64,000 nt of DNA, from assembly GCA_003640645.1 (NCBI GenBank), contig QGHH01000001.1, positions 118,186-182,185 of the forward strand, given 5' to 3'. This DNA comes from Fredinandcohnia aciditolerans (GTDB taxonomy: Bacteria; Bacillota; Bacilli; Bacillales; Bacillaceae_L). Of the stretch, positions 45,275-54,293 are shown in pieces (position 1 is the stretch's first letter; the number at the start of each line of letters is the position of its first letter). The notes beneath the pieces are model-generated. The model did no database searches. It was given only the letters and a program-made list of their open reading frames with translations, and had not been told where the DNA came from. The position numbers and the translations under genes are program-made.

Positions 45275-46334
45275 GTTTACCATTCCTTTTTCTGACTCCC
45301 CAGAAATAGATCGATAATGGAACAGCTATAAATACGTAGAATCTTAATAATGTATTCCACCAAAATAGTTTCTCAACATCCTTCCAATCTGGAATCAAAA
45401 AACAAAGAAAAAAGAGTAATGAAGATAATAGATACAAAAGGTGGACTGGTTTAATACTAGGCACATAACGATTTATAATAAGGATTGTTTTACACATAAC
45501 AAGAGAAATATATAAAATCATAAAGGAAATTAAACTTAATAGGAAAAAGAGAGTCACTCTATCAAACATCAGCCAACTAACGTTAATTGAGTCAGCAATG
45601 ACTACAAATGGTAAAAAGGTAACCGAAGCAGTAGCTTGGCCAAGGGTAAGAATAGGTATATAAACGGAAAAAATAAAAAAAGGAATAAGTAATAATGCCG
45701 AAAAAATAATGTACTTTCTCTCATACGAAAAATAAGGTTGTACAAATCCAAGAAACAAAAAGCCACCTGAAAAAACAAAAAAGCTCTCATAGTAACTCCT
45801 ACTTGTAAGGAAGTTAAGATCAGGTCTTACAGGATTAAAATATCTCCAATCCACATTTTGAAATGATAAGATAAAAACAAATAAGAATAGTGGGAGAAAA
45901 ATAATAGCCAACAGTATACCTGTCCTTAAAACCGTTTCCATTCCGTTTTTTGCAACATATGTTGAAACAATCAATAACAAAAGAGTAACCGCCCATAGTG
46001 GTGTAAATGATAAAAAAACAAGTGTAATAATTTCTGAATAAGCTCGAACGGTTATTAATGTAATAATGAAGAAATACAATAGTACCGGAACTAGAAGTAA
46101 TATGACAGCCCATTTCCCTATACCCGAGAATATACTTATTAAGTTTTCTCCAGGAAAATAATTTAAACCTTTCATGTAAATGTGTAAAAATAACACATGT
46201 ACAAATATCCCTATCAGAATTGGTAGCCAATGACCTTGTTGCGTACTAGCGATAATATTACTAGGAAACATAAAGAAGATAAGTCCCAAATGTGTAAGCA
46301 AATAAAGAATCACAACATGCAAACTTCTTACCAC
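45261..46334 (-). CDS. Germinant receptor B subunit (operon 2)
   Basis: A 357-residue membrane protein of the endospore germination permease family, with about ten helices. It starts at GTG 46334, whose G is shared with the TAG stop of the A-subunit gene. GGAGTGA precedes it. The N-terminus lacks the usual soluble lead and begins VRSLHVVILYLLTHLGLIFF. Together with its neighbours it forms a receptor whose germinant cannot be predicted. Confidence 0.9.
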   Translation of the reverse strand: MVRSLHVVILYLLTHLGLIFFMFPSNIIASTQQGHWLPILIGIFVHVLFLHIYMKGLNYFPGENLISIFSGIGKWAVILLLVPVLLYFFIITLITVRAYSEIITLVFLSFTPLWAVTLLLLIVSTYVAKNGMETVLRTGILLAIIFLPLFLFVFILSFQNVDWRYFNPVRPDLNFLTSRSYYESFFVFSGGFLFLGFVQPYFSYERKYIIFSALLLIPFFIFSVYIPILTLGQATASVTFLPFVVIADSINVSWLMFDRVTLFFLLSLISFMILYISLVMCKTILIINRYVPSIKPVHLLYLLSSLLFFLCFLIPDWKDVEKLFWWNTLLRFYVFIAVPLSIYFWGVRKRNGKHETI

Positions 46335-47659
46335 TAGTACTCACTCCTCCCAGTGTTAATATGAAGATAGGATTTTCCAAAAGTATTTATACTAGCCATA
46401 TGGGCACAGATGATAACAAAGCCTGTTACTAGTCCAAACACACCAAAAATAGATGCTAGAATGACATTTATATATTTGTATATCCTTATTGAAGTGAAGT
46501 TCTGGGCCCCAATTAGCGTCGAGTTGCCAATAGTAGTTGCTGCCAGAATGATAATTAATAGATTGCTTACTAATTTTGCTTCAACAATGGCTTGTCCTAA
46601 AATAATTCCTCCAACCATTGTAATTGCTGGACCAATAGACTTTGGTAGTCTTACAATCGCTTCAAGTATTAGTTCAAGTATAACCAGCATGATCAATACC
46701 TCTACAATTGCAGGGTAAGGAACTCCTTCTCGACTTTGGAGAACCGATAAAGCAATTTCAATTTGAAGAACTTCGGGATTAACCGCTACTAACGCTACGT
46801 ATAAACCTGGGCTAATTAATGCAACAAGCAGACCAATCACCCGTAAACAACGGAGCGCAATCATGAGAGGTTGTGGAAGATTACGATCATTCTCAACGAT
46901 AAACATATCCCATAACAAATTCGGTAAAATGATGGCAAAGGGTAACTGGTCTATAAATAGAACTATTCTCCCCCTTTTAAGAGACTGTGACGCATTATAA
47001 GGAAGCTCTGTTGAATTAAATTTTGATATGGTATCCCAAGTTGAAAACTCGAACATTTTCGATAAACCTTGTATATTGCTTATATCCATTTTTTTATTTT
47101 TTTCAATAAGAGAGTTCACCTTTTCAACAATTTTGGTATCGACCTTCCCATTTATAAAGAGTATTGCAAGACTTTTAGGAATATCATTGCCTATCGAAAA
47201 GGTATTAACAGTTAGTTGACTTGAGACAATTTGTTTACGCAGTAATCCAATATTAATTTCAATATCCTCGTTAAAAGAATTTAGCGCACCTTTTATGACA
47301 TTTTCATTTGTTGATACGTCAATCGATCTATTTAGCATTTTGGAAACAGGTTCAAATAGTATACACCGGTTTGTACCTTCTATATTAATAGCAAGCTTGC
47401 CTTCCTTTATGGCAGAAATCACTTTATGACTGCTACCTTCTATCCTTTCACCAATTACATTCCAGATATCTTGTGTTGATGTACCCTGAGACAGTAACCC
47501 ATGTATTAACTTTTGAAGAACGACTCTCGTTTTTTGCGTATCAACTAATGTATCAAGACATAACAAGACAACGGCAGAGTCCGCTACAATATCACGTTGA
47601 AGAAAAAAATCATTGTTCTCACCAAGAATTGACCTTATTTCCTTTACTATAGGATCCAT
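46334..47659 (-). CDS. Divergent germinant receptor A subunit (operon 2)
   Basis: A 441-residue GerA-family protein that departs from the family norm. The conserved GPREGFTE segment reads KGALNSFNEDIEINIGLLRK, and the region before the first helix is shortened. The membrane part keeps ISPGLYVALVAVNPEVL, LQSREGVPYPAIVEVL and RLPKSIGPAITMVGGIILGQ. It resembles a separate GerA subfamily rather than a decayed copy, as the frame is intact. GAGGA precedes the ATG. It is divergent from operon 3 across 357 bp. Confidence 0.9.
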   Translation of the reverse strand: MDPIVKEIRSILGENNDFFLQRDIVADSAVVLLCLDTLVDTQKTRVVLQKLIHGLLSQGTSTQDIWNVIGERIEGSSHKVISAIKEGKLAINIEGTNRCILFEPVSKMLNRSIDVSTNENVIKGALNSFNEDIEINIGLLRKQIVSSQLTVNTFSIGNDIPKSLAILFINGKVDTKIVEKVNSLIEKNKKMDISNIQGLSKMFEFSTWDTISKFNSTELPYNASQSLKRGRIVLFIDQLPFAIILPNLLWDMFIVENDRNLPQPLMIALRCLRVIGLLVALISPGLYVALVAVNPEVLQIEIALSVLQSREGVPYPAIVEVLIMLVILELILEAIVRLPKSIGPAITMVGGIILGQAIVEAKLVSNLLIIILAATTIGNSTLIGAQNFTSIRIYKYINVILASIFGVFGLVTGFVIICAHMASINTFGKSYLHINTGRSEY

Positions 47660-48016
47660 TTCAATATTCCTCTCACAATGAAATAGTATTATTCTTCGTA
47701 ATATTGGTGTTTTTTATTCACTTAGGCACTTTTATGAATAAAACACTACATTTCAACTATTGTGATATCTAACATATCACCTCTGTTACTTTGACAATTA
47801 CTAAACAGTTTGTTTAGCTTTCCCATTTATTTCTGGAATCGTTTTATTGGAGAGTAGATATCCCCTATAATCTTGAACAATCCGCTATCCATATCGGTTA
47901 CAATACATGTCTTTAACTATCTTAAAGTACATAATATGGCTACAATTGGAAAAATTATGAGGTAGGATGGAATTTAATATAACGTTCCTAATTGTGTATG
48001 TTGGAGGATTTTATAG
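47660..48016. other. Divergent intergenic region between germination operons 2 and 3
   Basis: This 357-bp region contains three dyads. TTTTATTCA pairs with TGAATAAAA (47712-47743), GTGATAT with ATATCAC (47762-47780), and CTAAACA with TGTTTAG (47801-47817). Both forespore promoters must lie here, but I could not identify a convincing sigma-G pair of boxes; CATAATA at about 47931 is a candidate -10 box. Confidence 0.6.
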
Positions 48017-49585
48017 ATGCTACGGCACATATTTAGTAAATCGAGAAAATCAAACAAGAGGGAAAAGAAGAATCAAGATGTTAAAATACCGAGTATAATT
48101 TATGATGATTTAACAGAAAATTTATCCAACATCAAAAATATCTTAGACTCGCCTAGTGATCTGATTGTTCGTGTGTTTACTATTGGTGAAAGTGGACATC
48201 CTTGTGCGGTAGTATGTATTGATGGATTAGTAGATAAGGAATTAGTGAATGAAGAGATTATTAAAAGTATTCAAATTAGCTGTACAAAAAACAATCAGGA
48301 GTTTCCTCCTAGTGGAAAGAATATCTTGACTGAATTAGAGAATAGAGTTCTCTCCGTCCATGAACTAAAAAAGGCTGATACATTGGACAAAGTGATGTTA
48401 GCGATTTTAGAGGGAGACACAGCTCTTTTTATAAATGGTATTAACCAAGTACTCCTCGTCGGCAGTAAAGGATGGGCTGGTCGAGGGGTTGAAGAACCCA
48501 TGACAGAATCGTTAATAAGGGGCCCCCGAGAAGGTTTTACCGAGAATATTAGAACGAATACTATGTTAATCCGCAGAAATGTTAGAGATCCTAATCTTCG
48601 GTTTGAATCGAATAAAATTGGCCGCCGTTCGAAAAAGGATTTGATTGTTTGTTATATCGAAGGAATTGTTCACCCAGAAATTTTGGCAGAAGTTAACCGT
48701 CGCTTAAAATGCATAGATGTAGATGATGCGCCAGAAAGTGGAACGATTGAAGAATGGATTGAGGATAGTTTTCTTTCACCTTTTCCACAAATTTTACATA
48801 CGGAAAGAGCTGATAAGGTATCAACCTCTCTCTTTCAAGGAAAGGTAGCTATATTATTAGACGGTACACCCTTTGTTTTAATAGCACCAACTACACTCGC
48901 TTCCCTATTCCAATCACCTGAGGACTATTATGAACGATGGTTCATTGGTAGTTTAATACGTATATTAAGGTATTTTGCGGCATTTTTCGCAGTATTTTTA
49001 CCAGCATTGTATATTGCAATTGTTTCCTTTCATCAGGGAATGATTCCATCAAGATTAGCCTTTTCCCTTGCTGCATCCAGGGAAGGCCTGCCCTTTCCTG
49101 CAATTGTAGAGGCACTATTAATGGAAGCTACATTAGAACTTCTCCGTGAAGCTGGGATTCGACTGCCGAAAACAATTGGCCAGACCATCGGAATTGTAGG
49201 TGGACTCGTTATTGGTGAAGCTGCCGTTCAAGCTGGAATCGTTAGTCCTGTTATGGTAATAGTTGTAGCGTTAACAGCCATTTCCTCATTTGCCATTCCA
49301 TCGTATAGTGCAGGAATTGCGTTTCGAATCCTACGATTTGCTACTATGTTAGCTGCAGGTATTTTTGGTCTGTATGGTATCATTCTTGTTTACATTATGA
49401 TTAATATTCATATTGCACGATTAAATAGCTTTGGCATTCCTTATTCTGCACCATTTGCCCCCGCCTTTTATCATGATTGGAAGGATTTGGTCATTAGAGC
49501 CCCATTAACCGCTCAACATAAAAGACCTCAATATGTTCAGACGGTTGATGACACTCGGTCGAATAAGGGGGATGAAAACTCTTGA
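48017..49585 (+). CDS. Germinant receptor A subunit (operon 3)
   Basis: A 522-residue canonical GerA-family protein. The soluble part contains TESLIRGPREGFTENIRTN; the membrane part has PALYIAIVSFHQGMIP, ASREGLPFPAIVEALLME and LREAGIRLPKTIGQTIGIVG. The Lys-rich N-terminus (FSKSRKSNKREKK) is typical. TGGAGG 10 nt upstream supports the ATG. It overlaps the B-subunit start by 4 nt. It forms the inner-membrane germinant receptor with the two following products. Confidence 0.95.
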   Translation: MLRHIFSKSRKSNKREKKNQDVKIPSIIYDDLTENLSNIKNILDSPSDLIVRVFTIGESGHPCAVVCIDGLVDKELVNEEIIKSIQISCTKNNQEFPPSGKNILTELENRVLSVHELKKADTLDKVMLAILEGDTALFINGINQVLLVGSKGWAGRGVEEPMTESLIRGPREGFTENIRTNTMLIRRNVRDPNLRFESNKIGRRSKKDLIVCYIEGIVHPEILAEVNRRLKCIDVDDAPESGTIEEWIEDSFLSPFPQILHTERADKVSTSLFQGKVAILLDGTPFVLIAPTTLASLFQSPEDYYERWFIGSLIRILRYFAAFFAVFLPALYIAIVSFHQGMIPSRLAFSLAASREGLPFPAIVEALLMEATLELLREAGIRLPKTIGQTIGIVGGLVIGEAAVQAGIVSPVMVIVVALTAISSFAIPSYSAGIAFRILRFATMLAAGIFGLYGIILVYIMINIHIARLNSFGIPYSAPFAPAFYHDWKDLVIRAPLTAQHKRPQYVQTVDDTRSNKGDENS

Positions 49586-50688
49586 AAACATTTGAATACG
49601 GTGACAATGAAATAGGAAGTAAAGAAATAACAATGTCTGTAGCAAGTATGGTAATAGGGTTTGGTGTCCTCACTCTCCCTCGTACAATTGTCAGTACTAC
49701 GAATTCGATTGATGGATTTATTTCAATAGTTATAGGTGGTATTTGGGTACTTTTCTTTACTTGGATATTAGGAAAGCTTACAACGAGATTTCCTAAGAAA
49801 AATCTGCACGAATTTACAAGTTTGATCATTAATAAACAAGTGGCAACCATTTTAACAATGATATTTGCCTTCTATTCTATGCTATTTGTTAGTTATGAAA
49901 TGAGGGGTACTGCTGATATTTCAAAACTCTATTTGTTCGACAATACACCTGTAGAAGTTATTGGCTTTGTATTTTTATTGGTGGTTATATATGCTGTTTC
50001 CGGTCCAAGCGCTGTGATCATAAGGATTAATTTAATGTTTTTACCTATTGTTTTATGTATTTTAGCTGTCTTAATTTTGTTGAATGTAAACTTTTTTGAA
50101 GTAAAAAATATCAAACCGTTCTTCGTTACCGATTGGCTAGGAATATTACAAGCCTCAAGAGAAACGATATTCTCCTTTTTAGGTTTCGAAATCATTTTAT
50201 TTTATAATATGTTCCTGAACAAACCGAAGGACATGGTGAAGTCAGCTCTGGTTGGTATATCAATCCCTTTCCTTTTATATTTACTTATCTTTTTGTTCGT
50301 AATCGGTGTTTTTGGTACCGAAGTAACTAGAAATTTACTCTATCCAACAGCTGAATTAGCAAGACTTGTAGAAATTCCGGGGGGCTTTTTTGAGAGATTC
50401 GAATCTCTTTTTTTTACAATTTGGGTGATGACGCTTTTTACAACTGCTGCTATGGCCTATGATGTAACCCTGCTCGCATTAAAATCAGTATTTAACAAGG
50501 TCAATCGAATGACCCTCATTTTTATACTTTCGCCGATTATGTTTATCATTGCGATGGCGCCTCAAAATGTTCTAGAACTTTCAAGATTTGGAGAATGGAT
50601 AAGTTATATTGGAATCATATTAAGTATGTTCATCCCCATTGTACTGCTGTTCATTGCAAAAATACGAGGAGTGAAAGGCAATGGCTAA
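49582..50688 (+). CDS. Germinant receptor B subunit (operon 3)
   Basis: A 368-residue membrane protein with about ten helices. IGSKEITMSVASMVIGFGVLT at the N-terminus and VFSFLGFEIILFYN-like SFLGFEIILFYNMFLNKPKD in the middle are typical of GerB permeases. Translation starts at a TTG (49582) that overlaps the A-subunit stop; GGGGGATG lies 7 nt upstream. The 3' end overlaps the C-subunit start by 8 nt. Confidence 0.93.
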   Translation: MKTFEYGDNEIGSKEITMSVASMVIGFGVLTLPRTIVSTTNSIDGFISIVIGGIWVLFFTWILGKLTTRFPKKNLHEFTSLIINKQVATILTMIFAFYSMLFVSYEMRGTADISKLYLFDNTPVEVIGFVFLLVVIYAVSGPSAVIIRINLMFLPIVLCILAVLILLNVNFFEVKNIKPFFVTDWLGILQASRETIFSFLGFEIILFYNMFLNKPKDMVKSALVGISIPFLLYLLIFLFVIGVFGTEVTRNLLYPTAELARLVEIPGGFFERFESLFFTIWVMTLFTTAAMAYDVTLLALKSVFNKVNRMTLIFILSPIMFIIAMAPQNVLELSRFGEWISYIGIILSMFIPIVLLFIAKIRGVKGNG

Positions 50689-51889
50689 ACTCATGAAACT
50701 GTCAGGTATCCTTTGCATCCTTTTATCGGTTACAGGGTGTTGGGATCGCGTAGAAATAGAAGAAAGAGGCTTCGTGATTGGTGCTGCCATTGATACAACC
50801 GAGGAGAATCCTGACGATTCATTTGGAAATCTACCGAACAATGCAAGAAAAGAAAATTATAAATTGACTTATCAATATGTTGTTCCTGCAAGCATTCAAG
50901 GAAGTGGTGGTGGACAATCGGAGGGTGGATCCGCTGGAGGAAGTCCCTTCTTCAATGTCTCATCAGAAGGAAAAACTATTTTTCAAATTACAAGGCAGTT
51001 ATCAACCCAAGTCGGTCGATCCCCCTATCTTCAACATGTTAAAATTATTGTTCTGTCAGAAGAACTTTCAAAACAAGGATACTTATATGATGCACTTGAT
51101 TTTTTTGTTCGTGATCATGAAATGAGAAGGGTTGCGAAAGTGATGGTTACAAATGGAAAAGCTATCGATGCTTTACAAGTTGACCCCAAAAACGAACCAA
51201 TGCCTATTATGTTTTTAGAATCAATCACTCAAAATACCGTGAAAACAGCTAAAATGTTACCACCAACCAATCTAGGTGATGTCCATGAAAACTTATTAAT
51301 TGGAACAAGCTTTGTTATTCCGAGACTGGTAGTGGACAATAAAAATGCTGCGATATCAGGTGCAGCTGTTTTTGACTCCCAAGACCAAAAATTGGTTGGA
51401 ACCTTAAATGACAAGGAAACTATTGGACTAAATTTCATTCTTGGGGATATCGAAGGTGGGGTACTCGAGTTTTTAATGAAAGATCAATATTTTGCAGTAG
51501 AGGTAAAGCAAGCCAAAACTAAAATTGTTACAAATGCATTAGATAAAAATCAAATGAAATTTTCAATCGGAATAAACTCAGAAGGAAATATTGGGGAATC
51601 CTATGGAAACCTTAATTTACTCGAACCAAAGGTGTTGGCTGAGATCGAAAAAAAGGCAGAACAGGAAATTGAGCTAATCGTTAACCAAGTGATTGAAAAA
51701 CTACAAAAAGAATATAAGGTCGATGTCATTAGACTTGGAGAACATCTTAAACAAGATCATTATCAAGTATGGGAAAGCGTAAAAGATGATTGGGATAAAG
51801 GAGAGAATTATTTTTCGAATAGCGTAATTGACCTTAAAGTGAACTTCACATTAAGAGAAATTGGTTCCTCAGTTGAAACAGTTCAATAA
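50681..51889 (+). CDS. Germinant receptor C subunit, lipoprotein (operon 3)
   Basis: A 402-residue Ger(x)C lipoprotein with lipobox VTGC then WDRVEIEERGFVIGAAID, the textbook start of the family. A Gly/Ser-rich insertion (GSGGGQSEGGSAGGS, around residues 72-86) lies between the first strands. AGGAG precedes the ATG. The gene is followed 15 nt later by a small membrane-protein gene, so the operon is A-B-C-D-like. Confidence 0.95.
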   Translation: MAKLMKLSGILCILLSVTGCWDRVEIEERGFVIGAAIDTTEENPDDSFGNLPNNARKENYKLTYQYVVPASIQGSGGGQSEGGSAGGSPFFNVSSEGKTIFQITRQLSTQVGRSPYLQHVKIIVLSEELSKQGYLYDALDFFVRDHEMRRVAKVMVTNGKAIDALQVDPKNEPMPIMFLESITQNTVKTAKMLPPTNLGDVHENLLIGTSFVIPRLVVDNKNAAISGAAVFDSQDQKLVGTLNDKETIGLNFILGDIEGGVLEFLMKDQYFAVEVKQAKTKIVTNALDKNQMKFSIGINSEGNIGESYGNLNLLEPKVLAEIEKKAEQEIELIVNQVIEKLQKEYKVDVIRLGEHLKQDHYQVWESVKDDWDKGENYFSNSVIDLKVNFTLREIGSSVETVQ

Positions 51890-51904
51890 AAAGGAGGTAT
51901 GAAT

Positions 51905-52057
51905 GTGTGGAACATGATTTTAGAAAGAATGCCTTCCATGTTTATCATCACACTCGCCATCTTATCTGCCCTACTTCCATGGGGGATCTACAAGATTAAC
52001 CGAACTTTGCATCATTATGCTGACCCCCCGTGGAAAAGGGATAATGAAAAACAATGA
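51905..52057 (+). CDS. 50-residue membrane peptide of germination operon 3 (D-subunit-like)
   Basis: A small protein beginning at GTG 51905, 7 nt after AAGGAGG, and ending at 52057. It has one clear membrane helix (about residues 12-31, MFIITLAILSALLPWGIYK) and a charged tail (PPWKRDNEKQ). Several gerA-type operons encode a small D protein that modulates the receptor; those usually have two helices, so assignment is by position and not by recognised homology. The nearby ATG at 51903 is out of frame. Confidence 0.75.
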   Translation: MWNMILERMPSMFIITLAILSALLPWGIYKINRTLHHYADPPWKRDNEKQ

Positions 52058-52090
52058 AGGTAAATAAGCAAAGTAGGAGGATACAAGCTC

Positions 52091-52243
52091 ATGAAAATTC
52101 AATTAAAGTTTGGTCCTCCTTCCGTACCAATAAAACAAATAATTCCTTTTGCCAAATCAACCTATAGTTCTTTATTTATTAGCGGTCACAAAGCTTTGGT
52201 ATCAGTTAATAACTTTGTTATTACAGGTAAGATAGATAAATAG
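52091..52243 (+). CDS. Possible 50-residue protein after germination operon 3
   Basis: The frame from ATG 52091 follows TAGGAGG by 10 nt and encodes MKIQLKFGPPSVPIKQI and 33 more residues, ending at TAG 52243. It is basic, with no clear helix or homology I recognise. Its last 58 bp overlap the convergent XapX gene, so either could be non-functional. Support is the ribosome binding site and position only. Confidence 0.35.
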   Translation: MKIQLKFGPPSVPIKQIIPFAKSTYSSLFISGHKALVSVNNFVITGKIDK

Positions 52244-52380
52244 ATTTTATATCCTAAATAAATACCAAGAATCCCTCCAATACCAGATAAAGTTGGTGGT
52301 GCTGGAATCGGAAGTTTAGTCAATCCAAATAAAAAACCAATCAGTAAACCAGCAAAAACTGCTAAAATAATATGCAACAT
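52186..52380 (-). CDS. XapX domain membrane protein
   Basis: A 64-residue protein with two membrane helices and the XapX core AGLLIGFLFGLTKLPIPAPP, then GIGGILGIYLGYK. XapX (DUF1427) proteins are small, of unknown function, sometimes near xanthosine or transport genes. GAAGGTG 6 nt upstream favours the ATG at 52380 over the GTG at 52389. It precedes no obvious operon partner; the convergent small frame overlaps its 3' end. Confidence 0.88.
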   Translation of the reverse strand: MLHIILAVFAGLLIGFLFGLTKLPIPAPPTLSGIGGILGIYLGYKIYLSILPVITKLLTDTKAL

Positions 52381-52419
52381 TTTTTTCACCTTCTTCTAAA
52401 GTGTGACAAAGTTTCTTAG

Positions 52420-53010
52420 TCACTTTATATTGAGTTTTCGAAGCTCCCAAGCAATGTGCGCACTTTCCTCTAATTCTTCTAATGCAAAAAATGCTTCCAT
52501 GATATCCTTTCCTGGTACAACCGGGCCGTGATGGCTTAACAGCCAGCCATCGCTGGCATTTACACGTTTTTCAAATACGTTAAACAATTCTTGACTTCCA
52601 GGTTTTTCATACGGAATTAAGCCTACTGTTCCCAATTTCATTTTCAAATATGGAGTGTGATCCGGCATACAGTCTGATTCATTTAGATTAGGTAGACAGC
52701 TCCAAAGTACACTATAAATGCTATGTACATGAAGAACGGCACCAGTATCTGGTTTTACTTTGTATACGGATAAATGTAACGGCCATTCCTTGCTTGGTTT
52801 TATTTCATCATATTGAATTCCATCCAAGTCCATAACAGCAAACTCTTCTGGTTTAAGAGTTCCGAAGCATGTTCCAGTAGCGGTTACATAAATTTTATCT
52901 TCATGTAGAAAGCTTAGATTCGCAACACTTCCACTTGCTTTGCCACGTAGAAAGAGACTTTTGGCAACCCAAATAGCATCTTCAATCTTCTTATCTAATG
53001 TATGATCCAT
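52420..53010 (-). CDS. otnC: 3-oxo-tetronate 4-phosphate decarboxylase-like class II aldolase
   Basis: A 196-residue class II aldolase/adducin protein. Zinc-binding histidines are visible in VLHVHSIYS and LSHHGPV, and GKASGSVANLSF opens the substrate pocket. In the OtnK/OtnC pathway this protein decarboxylates 3-oxo-tetronate 4-phosphate to dihydroxyacetone phosphate. It lies 16 nt after the OtnK-like gene and 1.3 kb after an LtnD-like gene, a full tetronate set. The ATG at 53010 is preferred to GTG 53019 by spacing. Confidence 0.85.
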   Translation of the reverse strand: MDHTLDKKIEDAIWVAKSLFLRGKASGSVANLSFLHEDKIYVTATGTCFGTLKPEEFAVMDLDGIQYDEIKPSKEWPLHLSVYKVKPDTGAVLHVHSIYSVLWSCLPNLNESDCMPDHTPYLKMKLGTVGLIPYEKPGSQELFNVFEKRVNASDGWLLSHHGPVVPGKDIMEAFFALEELEESAHIAWELRKLNIK

Positions 53011-53026
53011 ATTTACCACTTCTTTC

Positions 53027-54262
53027 TTATGTTAAAGATAAGGCTTGAAGGAAAAAATCAGATTTTCCAAAGTTTCCACTTTTAAACACCATTCGAATTC
53101 GATTATTTTCTATTGGTATCATGATAGGTACTCCAGGTGCGATACTATCTCCAATATGGTATCCATTGTACCCAAGCCCTTTTGCTACAGCTCCACTCGT
53201 TTCTCCGCCAGCAACAATAACCCTGTGAAACCCAGCTTGAACAGCAAGTTCTGCTAATTCTGCAGTAGCCTTTTCTAATTTTTCAGCAACATCTTCTTTA
53301 CCTTGTTGCTGAATCCGTTTCACATTCTCAGGAGTGTCGCTACTATATACTAAGATTGATTCTTCTCTGTTTTGAGAAATCACATTCCAAATCTTCTCGA
53401 CTGATTCTTCACCTGAAATCAATTTCAATGGGTCTAAAAAATATGTTTTCCCACCAGATTTTTGATATTCGACAATCTGGTTTCGAGTCGCTTCACTGCA
53501 ACTTCCTGCTAATAGTAACGCAGGTGAATTAGGTCGTTCAAATCCATTCGCTTTCACATTATCCCTATATATTTTCGCCAACGGGTATGCAAGACCACTG
53601 CCACCAGTTAAAAGTTTGAGTTCTCCAAATAACTGAACCAGTCTTTCCGCATCTTCTTCTTTCTCGTAATCTGGTACTATATAAAATTGCGAATGCTTAC
53701 TTTGTGTTATTATTCTTGTAATTAGTTCATCTACTTCTTCCTTGTATAAAGCATCTGACATTTTCACACTGGGAAATTTGCTTTGTGCATCCATTAAACG
53801 AACAAGATCACAATCCCACATTGGTGTAAGGGGATGATCCTTCATTGGACTCTTATGTAGTGGAACTCCATCTACATATAAACATCCCTTTCTAACAGTA
53901 CGTCCATTTACCGGAAGTGCAGGACAAAGAATCGTGTAGGGAACTTCTAGCTCTTCCATTACAGCATCACAAATTGGACCAATATTACCCTCAGGTGTAG
54001 AATCAAAGGTAGAGCAATATTTTATATAAAACTGTTGTGCACCTTTCTCTTTTAACCAGCCTATCGCCTCGAGTGAATCTTTGACAGCATCTTTTGGATT
54101 TTGAGTACGGGTTTTTAAGGCAATTACACATACCTCTACATTTGGAGCCACATCAATTTTAGGTACTCCATTGTACAAAACAGTACTTAGTCCACCTTTC
54201 ACAAAGAAAGAAGCGATGTCACTACCACCGGTAAAATCATCTGCAATAACACCAAAGCGCAC
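53027..54262 (-). CDS. otnK: 3-oxo-tetronate kinase (DUF1537 four-carbon acid sugar kinase)
   Basis: A 411-residue kinase with the N-terminal RFGVIADDFTGGSDIA signature and a C-terminal ATP-binding domain containing VIVAGGETSGAVAKGL and SIAPGVPIM. OtnK phosphorylates 3-oxo-tetronates made from threonate or erythronate. GTG at 54262 is taken as start because GGGGTGA lies 5 nt upstream and relatives start MRFGVIADDFTG; a GTG at 54271 lies within that site. It is in an operon with the dehydrogenase upstream and the aldolase downstream. Confidence 0.93.
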   Translation of the reverse strand: MRFGVIADDFTGGSDIASFFVKGGLSTVLYNGVPKIDVAPNVEVCVIALKTRTQNPKDAVKDSLEAIGWLKEKGAQQFYIKYCSTFDSTPEGNIGPICDAVMEELEVPYTILCPALPVNGRTVRKGCLYVDGVPLHKSPMKDHPLTPMWDCDLVRLMDAQSKFPSVKMSDALYKEEVDELITRIITQSKHSQFYIVPDYEKEEDAERLVQLFGELKLLTGGSGLAYPLAKIYRDNVKANGFERPNSPALLLAGSCSEATRNQIVEYQKSGGKTYFLDPLKLISGEESVEKIWNVISQNREESILVYSSDTPENVKRIQQQGKEDVAEKLEKATAELAELAVQAGFHRVIVAGGETSGAVAKGLGYNGYHIGDSIAPGVPIMIPIENNRIRMVFKSGNFGKSDFFLQALSLT

Positions 54263-54293
54263 TAGATTCACCCCTTATAATGTTTTTTATGTG

